A stretch of 64,000 bases of DNA from assembly GCA_963969495.1 (NCBI GenBank), contig OZ018321.1, forward strand, positions 192,849,895 to 192,913,894, in the 5' to 3' direction. Position numbers and translations under genes: made by a program. Origin of the DNA: Ceratothoa steindachneri. Lineage: Eukaryota; Arthropoda; Malacostraca; Isopoda; Cymothoidae. Shown here piece by piece: positions 23,825-36,128 of this stretch. The notes below the pieces were generated by a model. The model saw only the letters and a program-made list of their open reading frames with translations, was not told the DNA's origin and made no database searches. The number at the start of each line of letters is the position of its first letter. The stretch's first letter is position 1.

Positions 23825-25540
23825 GAGGAAAGTTGTCTTGAACATGCTGCCGTTTGGCTAGGAAAGCTCTCCTGTTCACTCTCCCGTTAGGCATACGGAA
23901 GCTTTCTGAACGCGTTCCTGTTTGTCAAGGAAAGTTTTCTTTAACATTCTCCAATTTGTCATGGAAAACTTTCTTTATCATCCTCCTATTTGGCAACAAA
24001 AAGCTTTTTTTAACATTCTCCTATTTTGAAAGAAAAGCTTTCTTTAACATTCTCCCATTTGTCAAGGAAAACTTTCTTTATCATCCTCTTATTTAGTAAG
24101 GAGAACTATCCAGACTATGCCCCCATTTTTCGCAAAGAATTCACTTCAAAATATCTTCCCGTTTGACAAGGAAAGCTGTCCTGAAAAAGCTTCCACTTGA
24201 CAATAAAAGCTCTCCTTAAAATGTTTCTGTTTAGCAACAAACTCTCTCCTGAAAACGAATCCGTTTCGTAAGCAAAGGTCTCCTGAACATACACCTGTTT
24301 GAAAAGGAAGGTGGTCCTCAATATGCTCCAGTTTGGCAAGGATACATTTCATCAGCATGCTCCTCTTTGACAATGTAAGCTTGTATGAACAAACACCTGT
24401 TTGTTAAAGCAAGCTCTTCTGAACATACACCTGTTTTGCAAGGAAAGCTCTCTTGAACATCTTCCTTTCTGGCAAAGCTAGCTCTCTTGTCCATGTTACG
24501 TATGACAAGAAAGCTGTCCCAAACATGTCTTTATTTGGCAAGAAAAGCTGCCCTGTAGATGTCCCTTTTAGCAATGAAAGCTCCCTAGAGCATTTGCCTG
24601 TTTCACAAGGAAACAACTCCTTAATATGCTCCAGTTTGGCAAGTAAAGCTTTCCTGAATATAATACTGTTAGCGATGTAAGCGCTCTTGAACAGTATCCG
24701 GGTTAGAAAGGAAAGCTCTCCTAAACATGCTCCTGGATGGCAAAGAAAGTTCTCTTAAATATATTCCCGTTTTGCACGGTAAGCTCTCTTGTTCAAGATT
24801 CAGTTGGTATAGGAAAGCTCACTTAACGTGTTCCCGTTTGACAAGGAAAGCTTTCTCTAACATTCTCACGTTTAATAGTGAAAGCCTACCCCACCCTAAC
24901 ACGATCCCGATTTGCAAGGAAAGCTATCCAGAACATATTCCCGTTTAGCTAGGAAAGCTCTTCTGAAATTGTACCCGTTGCACAAGGAAGCACTTTTGAA
25001 TATTCTTCTGTTTGGAGAGGAAAGCTCTGCTAAAGATGCCCCTTTTTTCAAGAAGAGAGAGCTCTCCCGGTTATGATTCTGTTTGACAGAGAAAGCTCTT
25101 CTAATCTGGCTGCTTTTATGACAAGGGAAAGAGCTGGTACATGCTCACGTTGTGCAAGGAATGTTTTTATTAGCATGTCCCCGTTTGGCAAATAAGTTCT
25201 CCTGGGGATACTTCATTTGACAGAGAAAGCTCTTATGATCACGCTCTTATTTGATAATGAAAGATCACCTGAAAAATGCTCCTATTTAACAAAGAAAGTT
25301 CTCCTGAAAATGGTCGCGGCTGGCAAGTGTAGCTCTCTTGAACATGTTCTTCTTGTTTGACAAGATAAGCTATCATAAGCATGCTCCCATTTAACAAAGA
25401 AAGTTCTCTTGAAAATAGACACTTGGCAAGGAAAGCTCTCCTGAACATATTCCCGTTTAACAATGAAAGCATTCTTAGGCATATTCCCGTTTCTCAAGGA
25501 AAGTTCTCAAGATGTTCACGTTTGACAAGAAAGCTTGCGA
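23825..25540. repeat. 33-bp minisatellite (about 50 units)
   Basis: The unit is near GTTTGACAAGGAAAGCTCTC followed by CTGAACATGCTCC, 33 bases. It runs 1.7 kb with scattered substitutions and occasional indels. Eleven-codon periodicity keeps short repetitive frames open on both strands (for example 23854-24096 plus, 24404-24616 minus). No single frame spans the array and I do not call a protein. Confidence 0.95.
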
Positions 25541-26120
25541 CCTTGACGGTGGTAGCAACTCTCCAGCACCGCTTTATCGTACTGGATCTTTTATATTATT
25601 ATTTTTCAGGTGATCTAAATATAAAATTTCTTTAATTCACTTATTTTTCAGTATGTATAATATTAAATAGTATATTTACATTTATATAGGGGAGTTTTAA
25701 AAGATTTCTAACTCGTTATACAACGTTAGTGGCATAGTAAATTTACCCATTGGCTAATATCGGTCGCCAACGCAACTTTATTGGTTAATGCTTTTAAGAG
25801 AATTTTGATGCGCTGAATCCAAAAATCATTAGTTTTGCTCAAACAGGTCAACTTTTCAATTTATTGCCCCATGATGTATTTTAATTTTTTTTACATGTCT
25901 GACTATTTTCTATTTATATGATGCAAAAATATTTATTATTTCGAAATAAACGAATTCTGAATAACTGGCATTTTTCTTTTGTAAGTGAATGAAATAGATT
26001 CGGCTAAGAAGATCTTGCGAAAAATACTTCCGATGTATTCGGCTACATCGGCAGCGAATCCACCTTTGTAAGTGAATCCAGTCACAAGTTTCATAAAGCC
26101 GCCTTACCATACTTAATTTG
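25541..26120. other. Unassigned AT-rich DNA
   Basis: No recognised feature before the start of the pseudogene homology. Confidence 0.5.
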
Positions 26121-27960
26121 GTATGAAACTTGGTAACAAGGATAAAGCTTGGGCGCCACACATGGTGTGAAAGACATACAGCGAGTATCTGCTGGTTGGA
26201 TCAAGGACAAGAAAAATTTTATGGGATTCCTATGGTTTGGATGGAGCCGGCAAAGCATGGTAGCGATTGCTACTTCTGCGCTTTTGATTTGACTGGGATC
26301 AACAAAAGGAACCGCAGCGGCCTCAGGTTTCCTGAAGTTCAATCAGCACGTTATCTTGTAGGTCAGTATGATGAAATTCTAGTACCCATTTCTGGAGAAC
26401 TTCCTGACATTAGTGGCGAAGATTCCTTCACTGTTGAAGAGAACGAAGAAGAAGAATTGTTTTTTTTTACCTAAATGATATAGTTTGTCAAAATTCTCTG
26501 CCGAACTGTTGGCATTTAGATTGAAAAAAATAAAACCTCTTTGGCAGTGGTCGCATCACCTTCTACCTTTTTTAGTCGCGTGGACGCGTCTCTATAAGTT
26601 ACTATATTGGCCCGTTGGTCGGTCGGTCAGATGGTAACCATTTTACTTTTCAATGAGATTTTCTTTTAAATAACATCGTAACTATTTAGTCGATTCTAAC
26701 GAAATTTGAAACCCTCATGTTCTTTTATATTCTCTCTCGAATGATATAATTGCCAAGGTCTTCCTAAGGTTAGTTCGGGAGTGATTTAGCAATAACATCG
26801 TAACTATTCGGCCGATTCTAACGAAATTTGAAACCCTTATGTTGCTTTACATCATTTTCCAAATAATATAATTAACAAGGTCCTCCTAAGGCTATTCCGG
26901 GAATTATTTAAAGGAAATTATGGGGCGGATTGCCCCACTTGTTGAAAGTTTTGAAGGTCGTAAGGTCATAAGTCAAAATAATTGAGAGCACGCGCCTAAG
27001 GTATGTTGAGCATGTTTACCCTGTGAAGGGAAGAACTTAGTTTACTACTGTATAAGTATTGCACAGCTTCTGCACAAGCTTGGAGTGTCAGAGTGCCAAC
27101 CCAAAGATTGAATACTGTTCATTGACAGCAGCAAACGATCGCTGAACTGTGTTCTGCTGCACAACCACCACCAGTTTGTCTCCCCCCCCCCACCCACCCT
27201 CTTCGCTCACTCGACTACACTCAAGAAAAAGTGTAAAGCGGTGAAGTACGTGGTGGTTGATTTGTGTTGACCTAAAGATGGTGAGATTTTTGTTCGGACA
27301 ACAGCCCAGGTTCATCAAGTACCCGTGCTTTCTGCGCATGTGGGGGTAGTATGGACCGAGCTCAGCATTACACGAAGAAGGACTGGCCTGTACGAGAGGA
27401 AGTAGTGCCTTGCAGAACAATTAACATCATAAAAAACGCTCTGGGGGTCACAGACAGGATACTCTTCCCACCACTGAACATCAAGTTCGGCTTGATCAAA
27501 CAATTTACCAAAGCTCTGGACAATGGTGGCGGCTGCTTCACTTTCTTGTGCCACGTCTTTTTAGGATTGACCTTCGAGACGTTAAAAAATGGCATCTTTG
27601 ACGGTCCTCAACTCTGTCAACTCTTCAGAGATCTGGAGTTCAAAAACACAATAAACGAAGTGTAACTGGAAACGTGGAAGGCTTTTGTTGCTGTCGTGAA
27701 CAACTTTATTGTCAACAAGAAGGTCTGAAACTACACAAAACTTGTCGCCAATATGCTGACTGATTTCAGAAACCTTGGATACAACATGATCATGGAAATG
27801 CATGACTTATTCTCACATGTAGATCGGTTTCTGAGAATCTGGCCTCAATGAGCGACGAGCAGGGTAAGAGATTCCATCAGGACATGAACAAAATGGAGAC
27901 CGGGTATCAGGGACGCTGTGATGGTCATAATGACTAATTATTGTTGAACTCTTAAGAGAA
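26121..27960 (+). pseudogene. Uncharacterised invertebrate repeat-protein family, broken full-length-like copy
   Basis: Read across frames, blocks occur in the order I recall for one uncharacterised protein family abundant in arthropods, cnidarians and molluscs. They are LGNKDKAWAPH (26124), GIPMVWMEPAKHGSDCYFC (26220), SKFSAELLAFRLK (26489), LVYYCISIAQLLHKLGV (27035), LFIDSSKRSLNCVLLHN (27110), WLICVDLKMVRFLFGQQ (27254), then KYPCFL, LFPPLNIKFGLIKQF (27460), GIFDGPQLCQLFRD (27595) and SDEQGKRFHQDMNKME (27853), followed by YQGRC. A Cys-rich N-terminal part suggests metal binding. At least four frameshifts and several stops break it, and a repeat element (26565-27010) splits it after the first third. 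Function unknown. Copy number in other genomes suggests a mobile-element gene, but that is inference. Confidence 0.75.
26565..27010 (+). repeat. Dispersed tandem-repeat element, copy 1
   Basis: Begins TTTTTTAGTCGCGTGGACGCG, then a GGTCGGTCGGTCAG stretch, followed by two units of about 123 bases. Each unit carries TAACATCGTAACTATT, CGATTCTAACGAAATTTGAAA and a CTTCCTAAGG-type block, and the element ends with AAGGTCGTAAGGTCATAAGTC. The same order occurs at 53275-53870 with four units. It interrupts the protein-family pseudogene, so it is younger than that pseudogene's insertion. Confidence 0.8.
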
Positions 27961-30938
27961 ATATCTCTACCGCTGAACAATGATGACCTAATATCTAATT
28001 TACATGTACTAACCCTTATCAGTGTTTACTATTCAATATACATGAATCATTTTTGTACCATTTAATTAATAAATTGTATTAGAAAACGATGTTGTTTTAT
28101 CTTAAAAGCCTATTTCAGATGAGAAATATTAAAAAAAATCAACCGAAAATCTCAAAAGGGTAACCGATTTAATTATAAGATAGCACTTTTTTTTAAATCG
28201 ACTTACCACAAAATATGACTTGATTGGATGAAATGGATGCCATTTTCAGATTCAGGGTGCAAAATTGTCCTAAATTTGTTGATATAACTTAGAAGATTTA
28301 CTAAGAGTTTTTGTGACCGTATATTTATGGAGCGAGAATCGATGTAGCTCATCTGATGTATTTATTTGCGATACATAATTATGAAAGTTTATATATTATT
28401 ATTCCGATATGACACTATTTTTTTTATTAGTTTCTCCAATTCACGTTTTGAAATAAAAAAAACCCTCTTAAATGGTGAATATTGATTAGGATTTTAAAAA
28501 TGTTTATTTGGTTGAATCGTAATTTTTACCTTGTAAAATCTTTAAATATCTATTGTAGGTACAAGACATACTCATTGGAAGTTTATATTAATAGTACTGG
28601 CGATCTCTCGAGGTCAAGAATGAATGATTTTAGATCTTTTGGTCTATTTATGGACTTCCAAGTCTCTTATGACCCCAATCCTGGCATTGGTGCTCTTTGA
28701 TCAGTTGGTATATTTATGGACTCTTAAGTGATTTTTGATTCCAATCCTGGCTTTGAAAGTTGGTCGACATTCAGCGTAAGCATTGCCAGATGATAGATTT
28801 GGATTTGCCCGTTGCTCTTACTCTCTGTCTCATTTACTTGAACTCTACAAATCTGGTGAAAATGAAAGTTTTTTCTTAACAATGGTTGGCCAAAGTTTCC
28901 TGTTCTTGTGATTGACTTCCCAATTGTTGGTGTAAAAGACACACTTCTTTATGTTTAGATTAACAACCCCTTTAATTATGTGTGCTTTAACATCTAAGGC
29001 AACAGAACAAAATGTTTTGTAACGTTTTTATCCTGATTTCCGCCAAGTTAGGTTTGGAAGCTGAAACTGCACGAAAAATCAACAGGATATTTTTAGTTGT
29101 AGTCTTTAATGAGCTTACTCTGTAACTTAGTTCCAATGGTTTTGGCCCAAAGACAAAAATTGAGAATGTTTTTAGTGTAATAGTTCTTGAACTTGAAGAA
29201 AGTTGAGGTTAATTAAGCAAATCAAGGTCTACTGAATGGTTGCTTGCAATGGGAAAGCTGAAAGAGTTAGATATGCATGCCATATCTGCTGACGACTGAG
29301 TTCATCTACGGAATCAAATTGACTCATATGAGAACTGATAGTAACGTGCAGTAAGAATTGGATTCTCTTTGAAAATCGGAAACGATCTAAACAAAAGTCA
29401 GACCAAAATTTATGAGGGCAATATCTTGGACTCGAACTACCATCATTCATTACAATTTTATGGATCATAAGAGAACCGAATTCACTCCATAAATGCTGTC
29501 TAGATTTTACAAAATGCATCGAAATTTGCTAGAGAGACCTCTGGTTATTTGAAGAAGCCCTAGTCTGTTTCACAGCAATGACTGTTCTTCTGTGTTGAGG
29601 ATTACGCTACAGATACTAAACCAATCGAGATTGGTTCAGACGCAGTTAGTCCAGATTTTTGTCTTTAAACAATTTGATCGGGTTTGGAACAAGGAAGCAA
29701 CTGATTTCCTGTGGCAGAGTCATGAACTCGCTCTCGTTGCACGGCAGTAACAGTGTGTAAAAGCCTGTTTTATTTGTTTACATAAGGCATGCATTGTAAC
29801 CTTGATTAAAATTTATATATTCTTAATAGGTCAAAACCGATATTAAATTCTAGACAATTGAACTTTTAATTTGAATATTTTTTTAGCCAATCTTTTAAAT
29901 ACATAGACATGCAAGCAGTAATTAGATACCCACATTTTTATGATAGAATGTTTTATTACGATTTGGGGGCCTTTTTATAAGTATTTGTTTTCTTATGTTT
30001 AAAGTTTATTATTATAATCACTAAATCTGCCTAGAAAGAAAAATAATAAAAATATCATATATTTCATTGATCACGAATTTGTCAGTCAATCTGAGAGTGG
30101 ACTGTCCCCAAAGTAAATTGACAGGAGTTTTGGAGTTCTACTTTCTTTAGTTAACAGAATTATAGTGAATTTATATAAAATGGTAAAACATCTACGGTGA
30201 AGGGTTCACATAGGGCTTTACGAACCCCGCCTGGCCGCATATCTTTAGAAGGTAAAGGAGATCATGTTTAGTATGAGTCAGCAGGTGGTAAGTTTGCCCT
30301 AGACGTCAGGGAAAAGCAGAACTAAACGAATTCTACACACCATCCAGCGGTCGAGCATGTTGACACATTGAAAAGTTAAAAAATCCTCCCACCCCCCCTC
30401 CGAGAGGAGGAGTAGCAGTTGACGTGCCACTAGGCATCGTTAAGGAGGGAGCGGTGCGAAGGAGGAATACATAAACTTTTTATTGAGTACCACCTTGGGG
30501 AAAAACACTTGACATAGAATCTCATACAGACACCTTGCATCTTTCCAGTCCCCTAGAGTCCGTGCTTAGAGGCATTTTCCTTACCGGGCTTTGAAGCATT
30601 TTCTGAACTCAAGCTACTGTAGAGCCAAGATGTTTCCTGGTACGTACAAATGTGTTGTATTGTTAACTTGATCAGAGTGGTCATCACTTAGATTCAATTT
30701 CCCCTTTAACTAAGTATTTAACTCAGTGTTTACATTTCATGTATAAGTCTTGCTGTGTAACCTTTTAGGATAATTGTGCTAGTAAACTATATTTTGTAGC
30801 TAGTCTTTCATACCCTCCCCATTCTTCTCCCTAGTGCAGCCAGCTGCAGAGTAGTATTAAAAAAAGAAGGTAACCTAACTAAGACGTTCTGATGGGGAGC
30901 ATTGTCGATACCTTTGGATTTAACGGGACACAAAAGAG
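27961..30938. other. Unassigned 3-kb stretch
   Basis: No gene recognised. A minus-strand frame of 96 codons (29229-29519) has no motif I know. An imperfect local repetition (GGTCTATTTATGGACTTCCAAG near 28640 and GGTATATTTATGGACTCTTAAG near 28706) is present. Confidence 0.45.
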
Positions 30939-31735
30939 TTGGTTTTCAAAGGGGTTTTGGGTGAGTTCACTTTGAGATTCTTCTCAGCCCCTGGGAAGAA
31001 CCAATTGCTTTGTTACATATTTTCGTGCTGTTCGAAGACCATTGAGAATAACCCTCGTTCTACAGCTTCTGAAAATGCAGAAAAATTCAAAATCAGCCAA
31101 AGAACAGCAATAAATTACTTGCACTCACTTCGATATTATGGACTCACAGCAAGGTGAAGCCTTTTTTAACTATGACTAATATTGAGAAAAATAATGTTTG
31201 TGCTGAAGAAATGAGTAACGAGCCTTTGTAATTTTGACACAGCATAATTTTTTGGATGAATCCAGGTTTGCTCAATTTTCGGAAAGTGCGTAGGCATGGG
31301 TTTTGAGATTACCCCTTCAGGCGTCTGACATAAACCAATTACAACCAACCAGTGAAACATGGTGACTTTCCTGCTAGATTATGGAGAGTAATTTTGGAAT
31401 GAAAAGAGTGAGACACGCTGGTGTTCTCAAATGATCAGCTTAAAAATAAGTTTATTCATGGGATAAAGGGATAAAGAATGGGAGGATCAAAGCGGATCAA
31501 GCAAATTTTTTTCCCTAATGAGTGTTCTGATATGAACCAAATAGAACATGCGTGTGAAGACAGTACGAAAGAGTCCAAAATGTAGGAACTTTGTTAGATT
31601 TGTTGAATGTCATCCACCAAATTTGGTCGGAAAGACCACAAGCTCTATCAAATCTCAGAACGTATTAAATCCATGCCTAGATGAGTTGCAGCTCTAAAAG
31701 CTGCCAAATGGAAGTCCCCAAAGTATTACTAATGT
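30939..31735 (+). pseudogene. Tc1-like transposase pseudogene
   Basis: The first frame ends in RSTASENAEKFKISQRTAIN and LHSLRYYGLTAR, matching the paired-like helix-turn-helix region of Tc1 transposases. Far downstream, frames give NECSDMNQIEHACED (31518-31560), equivalent to the SPDLNPIEH-W block with the third catalytic residue region. Then comes ISERIKSMPRXVAALKAAKW (31655-31715), matching the I-SMPRR-AVI-AKGG end of Tc1 proteins. The middle is full of stops, and the first catalytic block is only hinted at near 31410 (FSNDQ). Dead. It is a different lineage from the mariner-type copies. Confidence 0.65.
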
Positions 31736-32927
31736 ACTTTCATTGTTTAAAATGTATTTCATTCTTTAAATTTACCCTCCCAAAAATGTATTTCTGTAAT
31801 AAACTTGGGGTCTATTTACTCATTGCATGACTCTGTATAGTGTACCTTTTTGAATTACTATTCTATAATATCGTAAGGGAAAGAGACGTTAAGAAGAATA
31901 CCCCATTCATTTGTTTCTTGAATTCCTTCCTCCCTCTCTCTGTCTCCTGAGTATAACTCCACGTGGAGTAATCTCTGAATAAAAAAAGAAAAAAGTAGAA
32001 AGAATTTGAATATCCGAAGCCGCCTCACAGGTGCAGTTAATTAAGTTGGGCGTGTTAAAAGCTTTTACCTCGCTGAGGAAGCGATAATCTCCGTAGTCGG
32101 GAAAATGCTAGCCGAAAGTTTCCCGCCCACATTGTAAAGGCCATTAAGACTTAGGTCAGGCGACAAACGCTAATCTATCAGGCCGCCGGAAGTGGTCAGC
32201 CAGTCGTCTGAGTCTGCTAACGAGGAGAAAACAAGAAAATGGCCATCATATAAATACCCTGGGTTTTCGAATATCGGCAGATTGAGTTTGAGAACCCGTC
32301 GCCTTCGGTTTAGATCGTGTGTTTGTTTCCCCAAGTCCCTGGTATTCGCTTATATCATCGAGGTTGGATCTCACCAGGCAGATCTATCTATTTTGTGAAG
32401 GCTTACTCTGTTCAGAGCAACCCTCGAATCATTTCGTCCCCGAAGTATTGGCCGAGATTCTTCTCGTCTTATCTGCACCCCCCCCCCCATCAAAGATCTC
32501 CAGTTTTCCGTGTGAGACTCCGCGCCGAGCCACGTCAGAGTCTCTAATTTTGGTGGTTGCACTTCTTTGGAGTAGAGGTGCCATCGTCCGTCTTCAAGGA
32601 GGATCGTGAACTCGTCTTCTAGTATCCCCCATCCTCCCATTCATCATCGTCACCGTCAGGATATTCGGCCGAGAATCACGTCCATTGTCCGCCTCCATTT
32701 CCCCGCGCCAACTCGCTGAAGGATTTCCTTTCCTCAAGGTGATCCCATTAATGCAAAACGACCCTTGATTGTATCTTCCGTTAATTAGCCCATTTTCAGA
32801 CATATAAATATTTCCTCCGTATAACTGATTTATAGTATCTCATTTCAAAGCTGATTAACGAGTAATTAACGTTACCCAATTGCCAATTAATCTATATTCT
32901 GTCACAATTGTCCTTATTTACATTATC

Positions 32928-32931
<4 letters not shown>
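31736..32931. other. Unassigned DNA
   Basis: Overlapping frames at 32192-32640 on both strands have no recognisable domain, and a poly(C) run lies at about 32468. No gene called. Confidence 0.4.

Positions 32932-32988
<57 letters not shown>
32932..32988. repeat. (TA)n microsatellite
   Basis: About 57 bases of TA dinucleotide. Confidence 0.95.
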
Positions 32989-32991
<3 letters not shown>

Positions 32992-35062
32992 AACTAGTGA
33001 CTTATTAAAACTATATTTTTGGTTTTCACTCTTTAAATGTACCCTTGAGCTGCAACTTGGTAAACTCATTAAACGTTATCGGGCCCTGTAGTAAATCGCA
33101 CTCTTATACCTCGTAATCAATAGATTACCCTTACAAAGTGAACGTACTTGTACGTAGCGAAGGACGCGTACGTACATTAGAGGATATATGTATATATAAC
33201 TGTATATATACATATTATCGTGGCTTTTATCTCTTTCCTCCCAACCAATAGATACATATATGTATATATAGACGTATTGTCTGGGGAGGTGACCTATTCT
33301 TCGACAAATATTAATTATGGGACAGCTGTAACCACTTAAGTCCTAGGAGCGAGACAACACTGTTCACAGGTAAAACCTCGAATATAATTCATCATAATCC
33401 TCAACAGCTTTCCTACAAATTTAAGTTTGCGCGCATCGACACATTACAAGTTTCTACAATAGTCTCCACACAGAGTTGCATTAGCTATTTTGCTTTCACC
33501 TTGTATCAATAAGCTTAAATGTAAACATGACACTTCCCCGCAATTATCTTTCACCACGCATAGGTGTCAGGTTGATGGGTGCTGAGTTAGTTGTCTGTTA
33601 AGGATCGATTCCTCTTCTTTGAAAATTAGCAGAACATTCTCAATTCGGTAGGCTTTTATCTTTCATATTATTCCACTACCTCAACCTACCTCTAGGTCTG
33701 TCACGAGCCCTCCACTCTCCTTAACAGCACAAATCCAAAAGCTTTCTCCCCATTCCACATCCATTCACTATTCAGGGATTTTAAAACACTCATTCCTTCA
33801 TTCAATCTGGCGTAAAATTTTCTTTCTAAATCAGAAAACGCTCAGACAGGAACATTTCATTGCTGATTTATGACCATCACACATCTCACAATCAATCCTA
33901 TACTTATCTCTCAGATCCGGTGGGGTTTTTGCTGACTACGCCTTTCCTTTTTACATATGTAAACAGTATATCCTCACAAGCCAGGCCACAAATAGGCTTA
34001 GGTTCACAGTTGTAGCTTCAATTTCCTCTTCTCTATAAACTTGTCTTTGGAAATTTTGAAATGCATCATTTCGATCCTAATTTAAAGGGTAGCTAAAGTT
34101 TATTAAGACATACCTTCTTTCACTTGAACACTTTCCATCCTACCTTTGTCCTTTTTAATCGTGCCTTTTTCTTCTTCGTTTATTCTTGGTCTCATCGCAA
34201 TTCTCATAGTGAACACGTCGTTGATGGATTGCGCCAGTTCCATTTTTCTCTGAAATAGTTGAAAGAAAGATCACCTAACAGCCACTTTTATCTCAGTAAC
34301 AGCTCCTTATCACACTCTTCACATTACAGGGTAAGTTTGGAATAATCTTTCAGACCCACACTTCCTTGATGTGATTCACTCATAACTTCAAAACAGACAC
34401 ATTTCCTTCAATGTTTTTTTTAATTTGCACATGTAGTTATTACTCGTATTTTTCGAACGTCTATATCAAACTGGAGGATGACCTCCTTTCACCTTCTCAT
34501 AAGTTATCGAAAACGACACCAACTTGCCGTATTGTTTCATGACCAAGTAATTCAAAAAACTTTATAACAGTATCTAATATTTCAAAGGCATTCGGACCAT
34601 TATTGTGATATTTATATAAATCTAACTGGCTTTGAACTGAATTACCAGTCGAATGTCTCTAACCATTAGATGCATGAGCGCCACCTCATAGATTTGCCTC
34701 AAAGACAAGCAGCTACTACCATGGTGGCAATAATCTAACTTTCTCACCAAAGACGTGCATATGGGGGGGGGGAGGAGATAGCTAATTATTTAATAACAAA
34801 GTTATAGGTGGATATAGGATCAATTCATTATAAATGCTAGAAATCTAAAACTAAGATTAGCTCTAATATAACAACTGTCCTAAATGTAGTAATTACTAAA
34901 AATGTTCAAGGGTTGAAAAATACAACTGCTAATTTAGGAAAAATTGGTATACTGATTTATGAAGAGCTGAAAATGTAGAGGTGGCGTCTTATTATGAGTT
35001 AATGATATTTTAACTTAAATCTACCTTCAATTAAATCCCTTTACCGAATATTTATATATATA
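32989..35062. other. Unassigned 2-kb stretch
   Basis: AT-rich, with short TATATG-rich patches near 33184-33270. No gene, RNA or repeat family recognised. Confidence 0.5.
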
Positions 35063-35922
35063 CTAGGGGCGGTCAATAAGTTTTGCAATTCGGATATAAG
35101 GAAACGAGATATGAGGAAAAGTATTTTATTATTTTTCAATATAACTACCCTCGACTTCAATGCACCTGAGCCACTTGTCCCTGGGGCTTCGAATTCCAGA
35201 CTGCTGTTCAATCCACTTCTGGACGGCGAGCTGGACATCTTCATCGTCCACAAACCGGCGTCCACGCAGTGCAGCCTTGAGCTGGCGGAATAAAAAGTAG
35301 TCGCTAAGGGCCACATCGAATCCGCACTCGCGCAGGGCAGCTTAGGCAACTCTGGCTTTGTGGACAAAAAACGACGTTGAAGTCGATCATGGAAGGGGGA
35401 AGTTTCTAGGGACCCAACTTGTCGTGGATGATGTTGATAACACTTCCATGTGATATTCCAAGTTCTCCCGCGAATTCTTCGACCTTCACCCGTCAATTTT
35501 CGAAGATCATCCTCTCCACACGGGCCACATTGTCCTCATTGGGCACGTCTGACAAGCGTCCTGGACGGGAGTTATCTTCAAGGGACTCATGACCATGGCG
35601 GAACTCCCTATTCCAGCGAGCAATGGTTGCATATGAATGGGGCGGTGTCAGTGTACACTGCAACCATGCATTCATGGATCTCTTTTGCATTCTTGCCTTC
35701 CTTGGTCATAAATTTGATTACAGCGCGGTGCTCAACCTTCTCCATTGTTGAAAAATTTGTGACTGACGATCTGCGATCAGCTACTGTTTCTTAAATAGAC
35801 GAGGCAGGAGTATGCGTCTGCAAGTCCTGACTTATCATAACTTGTGCTAACACCCCCACAAACAGCCATCCTCCTTCCTCTGTTTTGCCCTACCGATTCG
35901 CAAAACTTATTGACCATCCCTC
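35063..35922 (-). mobile_element. Internally deleted mariner element with both inverted repeats
   Basis: The ends are inverted copies: the left GGTCAATAAGTTTTGC (35071) is matched by GCAAAACTTATTGACC (35900-35915), and the outer bases are diverged. On the minus strand, 35690-35476 encodes a mariner N-terminal DNA-binding region (SYATIARWNREFRHG, then SRPGRLSD). At 35314-35129 the C-terminal end reads ALSDYFLFRQLKAALRGRRF, then AVQKWIEQQ. The catalytic centre between them is mostly missing. At 860 bases it is about 450 short of a usual 1.3-kb mariner. The TA target duplication looks intact only on the left. It could have been mobilised only by a transposase from elsewhere. Confidence 0.8.
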
Positions 35923-35925
35923 GTG

Positions 35926-35928
<3 letters not shown>

Positions 35929-36019
<91 letters not shown>

Positions 36020-36033
36020 TAGAGAGAGAGAGT
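35929..36033. repeat. (AT)n-(GA)n compound microsatellite
   Basis: About 72 bases of AT followed by about 30 of imperfect GA. Confidence 0.95.
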
Positions 36034-36049
36034 GAGAAAAGATCCTACT

Positions 36050-36128
36050 GGAGGTAGGCCTCGAACCTCAGACCTCTGGTTATCAGGACCAGTGGTCTAC
36101 CGACTGAGCTAACGGAACGCGTAAGCCG
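36050..36128 (-). repeat. tRNA-Ile-like pseudogene or SINE head
   Basis: On the minus strand: A box TTAGCTCAGTCGG, anticodon region CTGG-TCCTGATAA-CCAG and B box GAGGTTCGAGG. The loop contains CTGATAA, as in Ile(GAU), but with one extra base, and the T stem pairs in only three of five positions. The acceptor stem does not close. It is therefore a tRNA-derived repeat or a decayed tRNA, not a working gene. Confidence 0.6.

Noticed and set aside
23825..25540. Decayed zinc-finger array
   Set aside because: The 33-base period gives 11-residue units, not the 28-residue C2H2 spacing, and there is no regular Cys/His pattern.
32192..32640. Overlapping plus- and minus-strand frames as an exon
   Set aside because: No domain and no convincing splice sites. 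A poly(C) run creates the Pro-rich stretch. Both strands are open, which favours chance.
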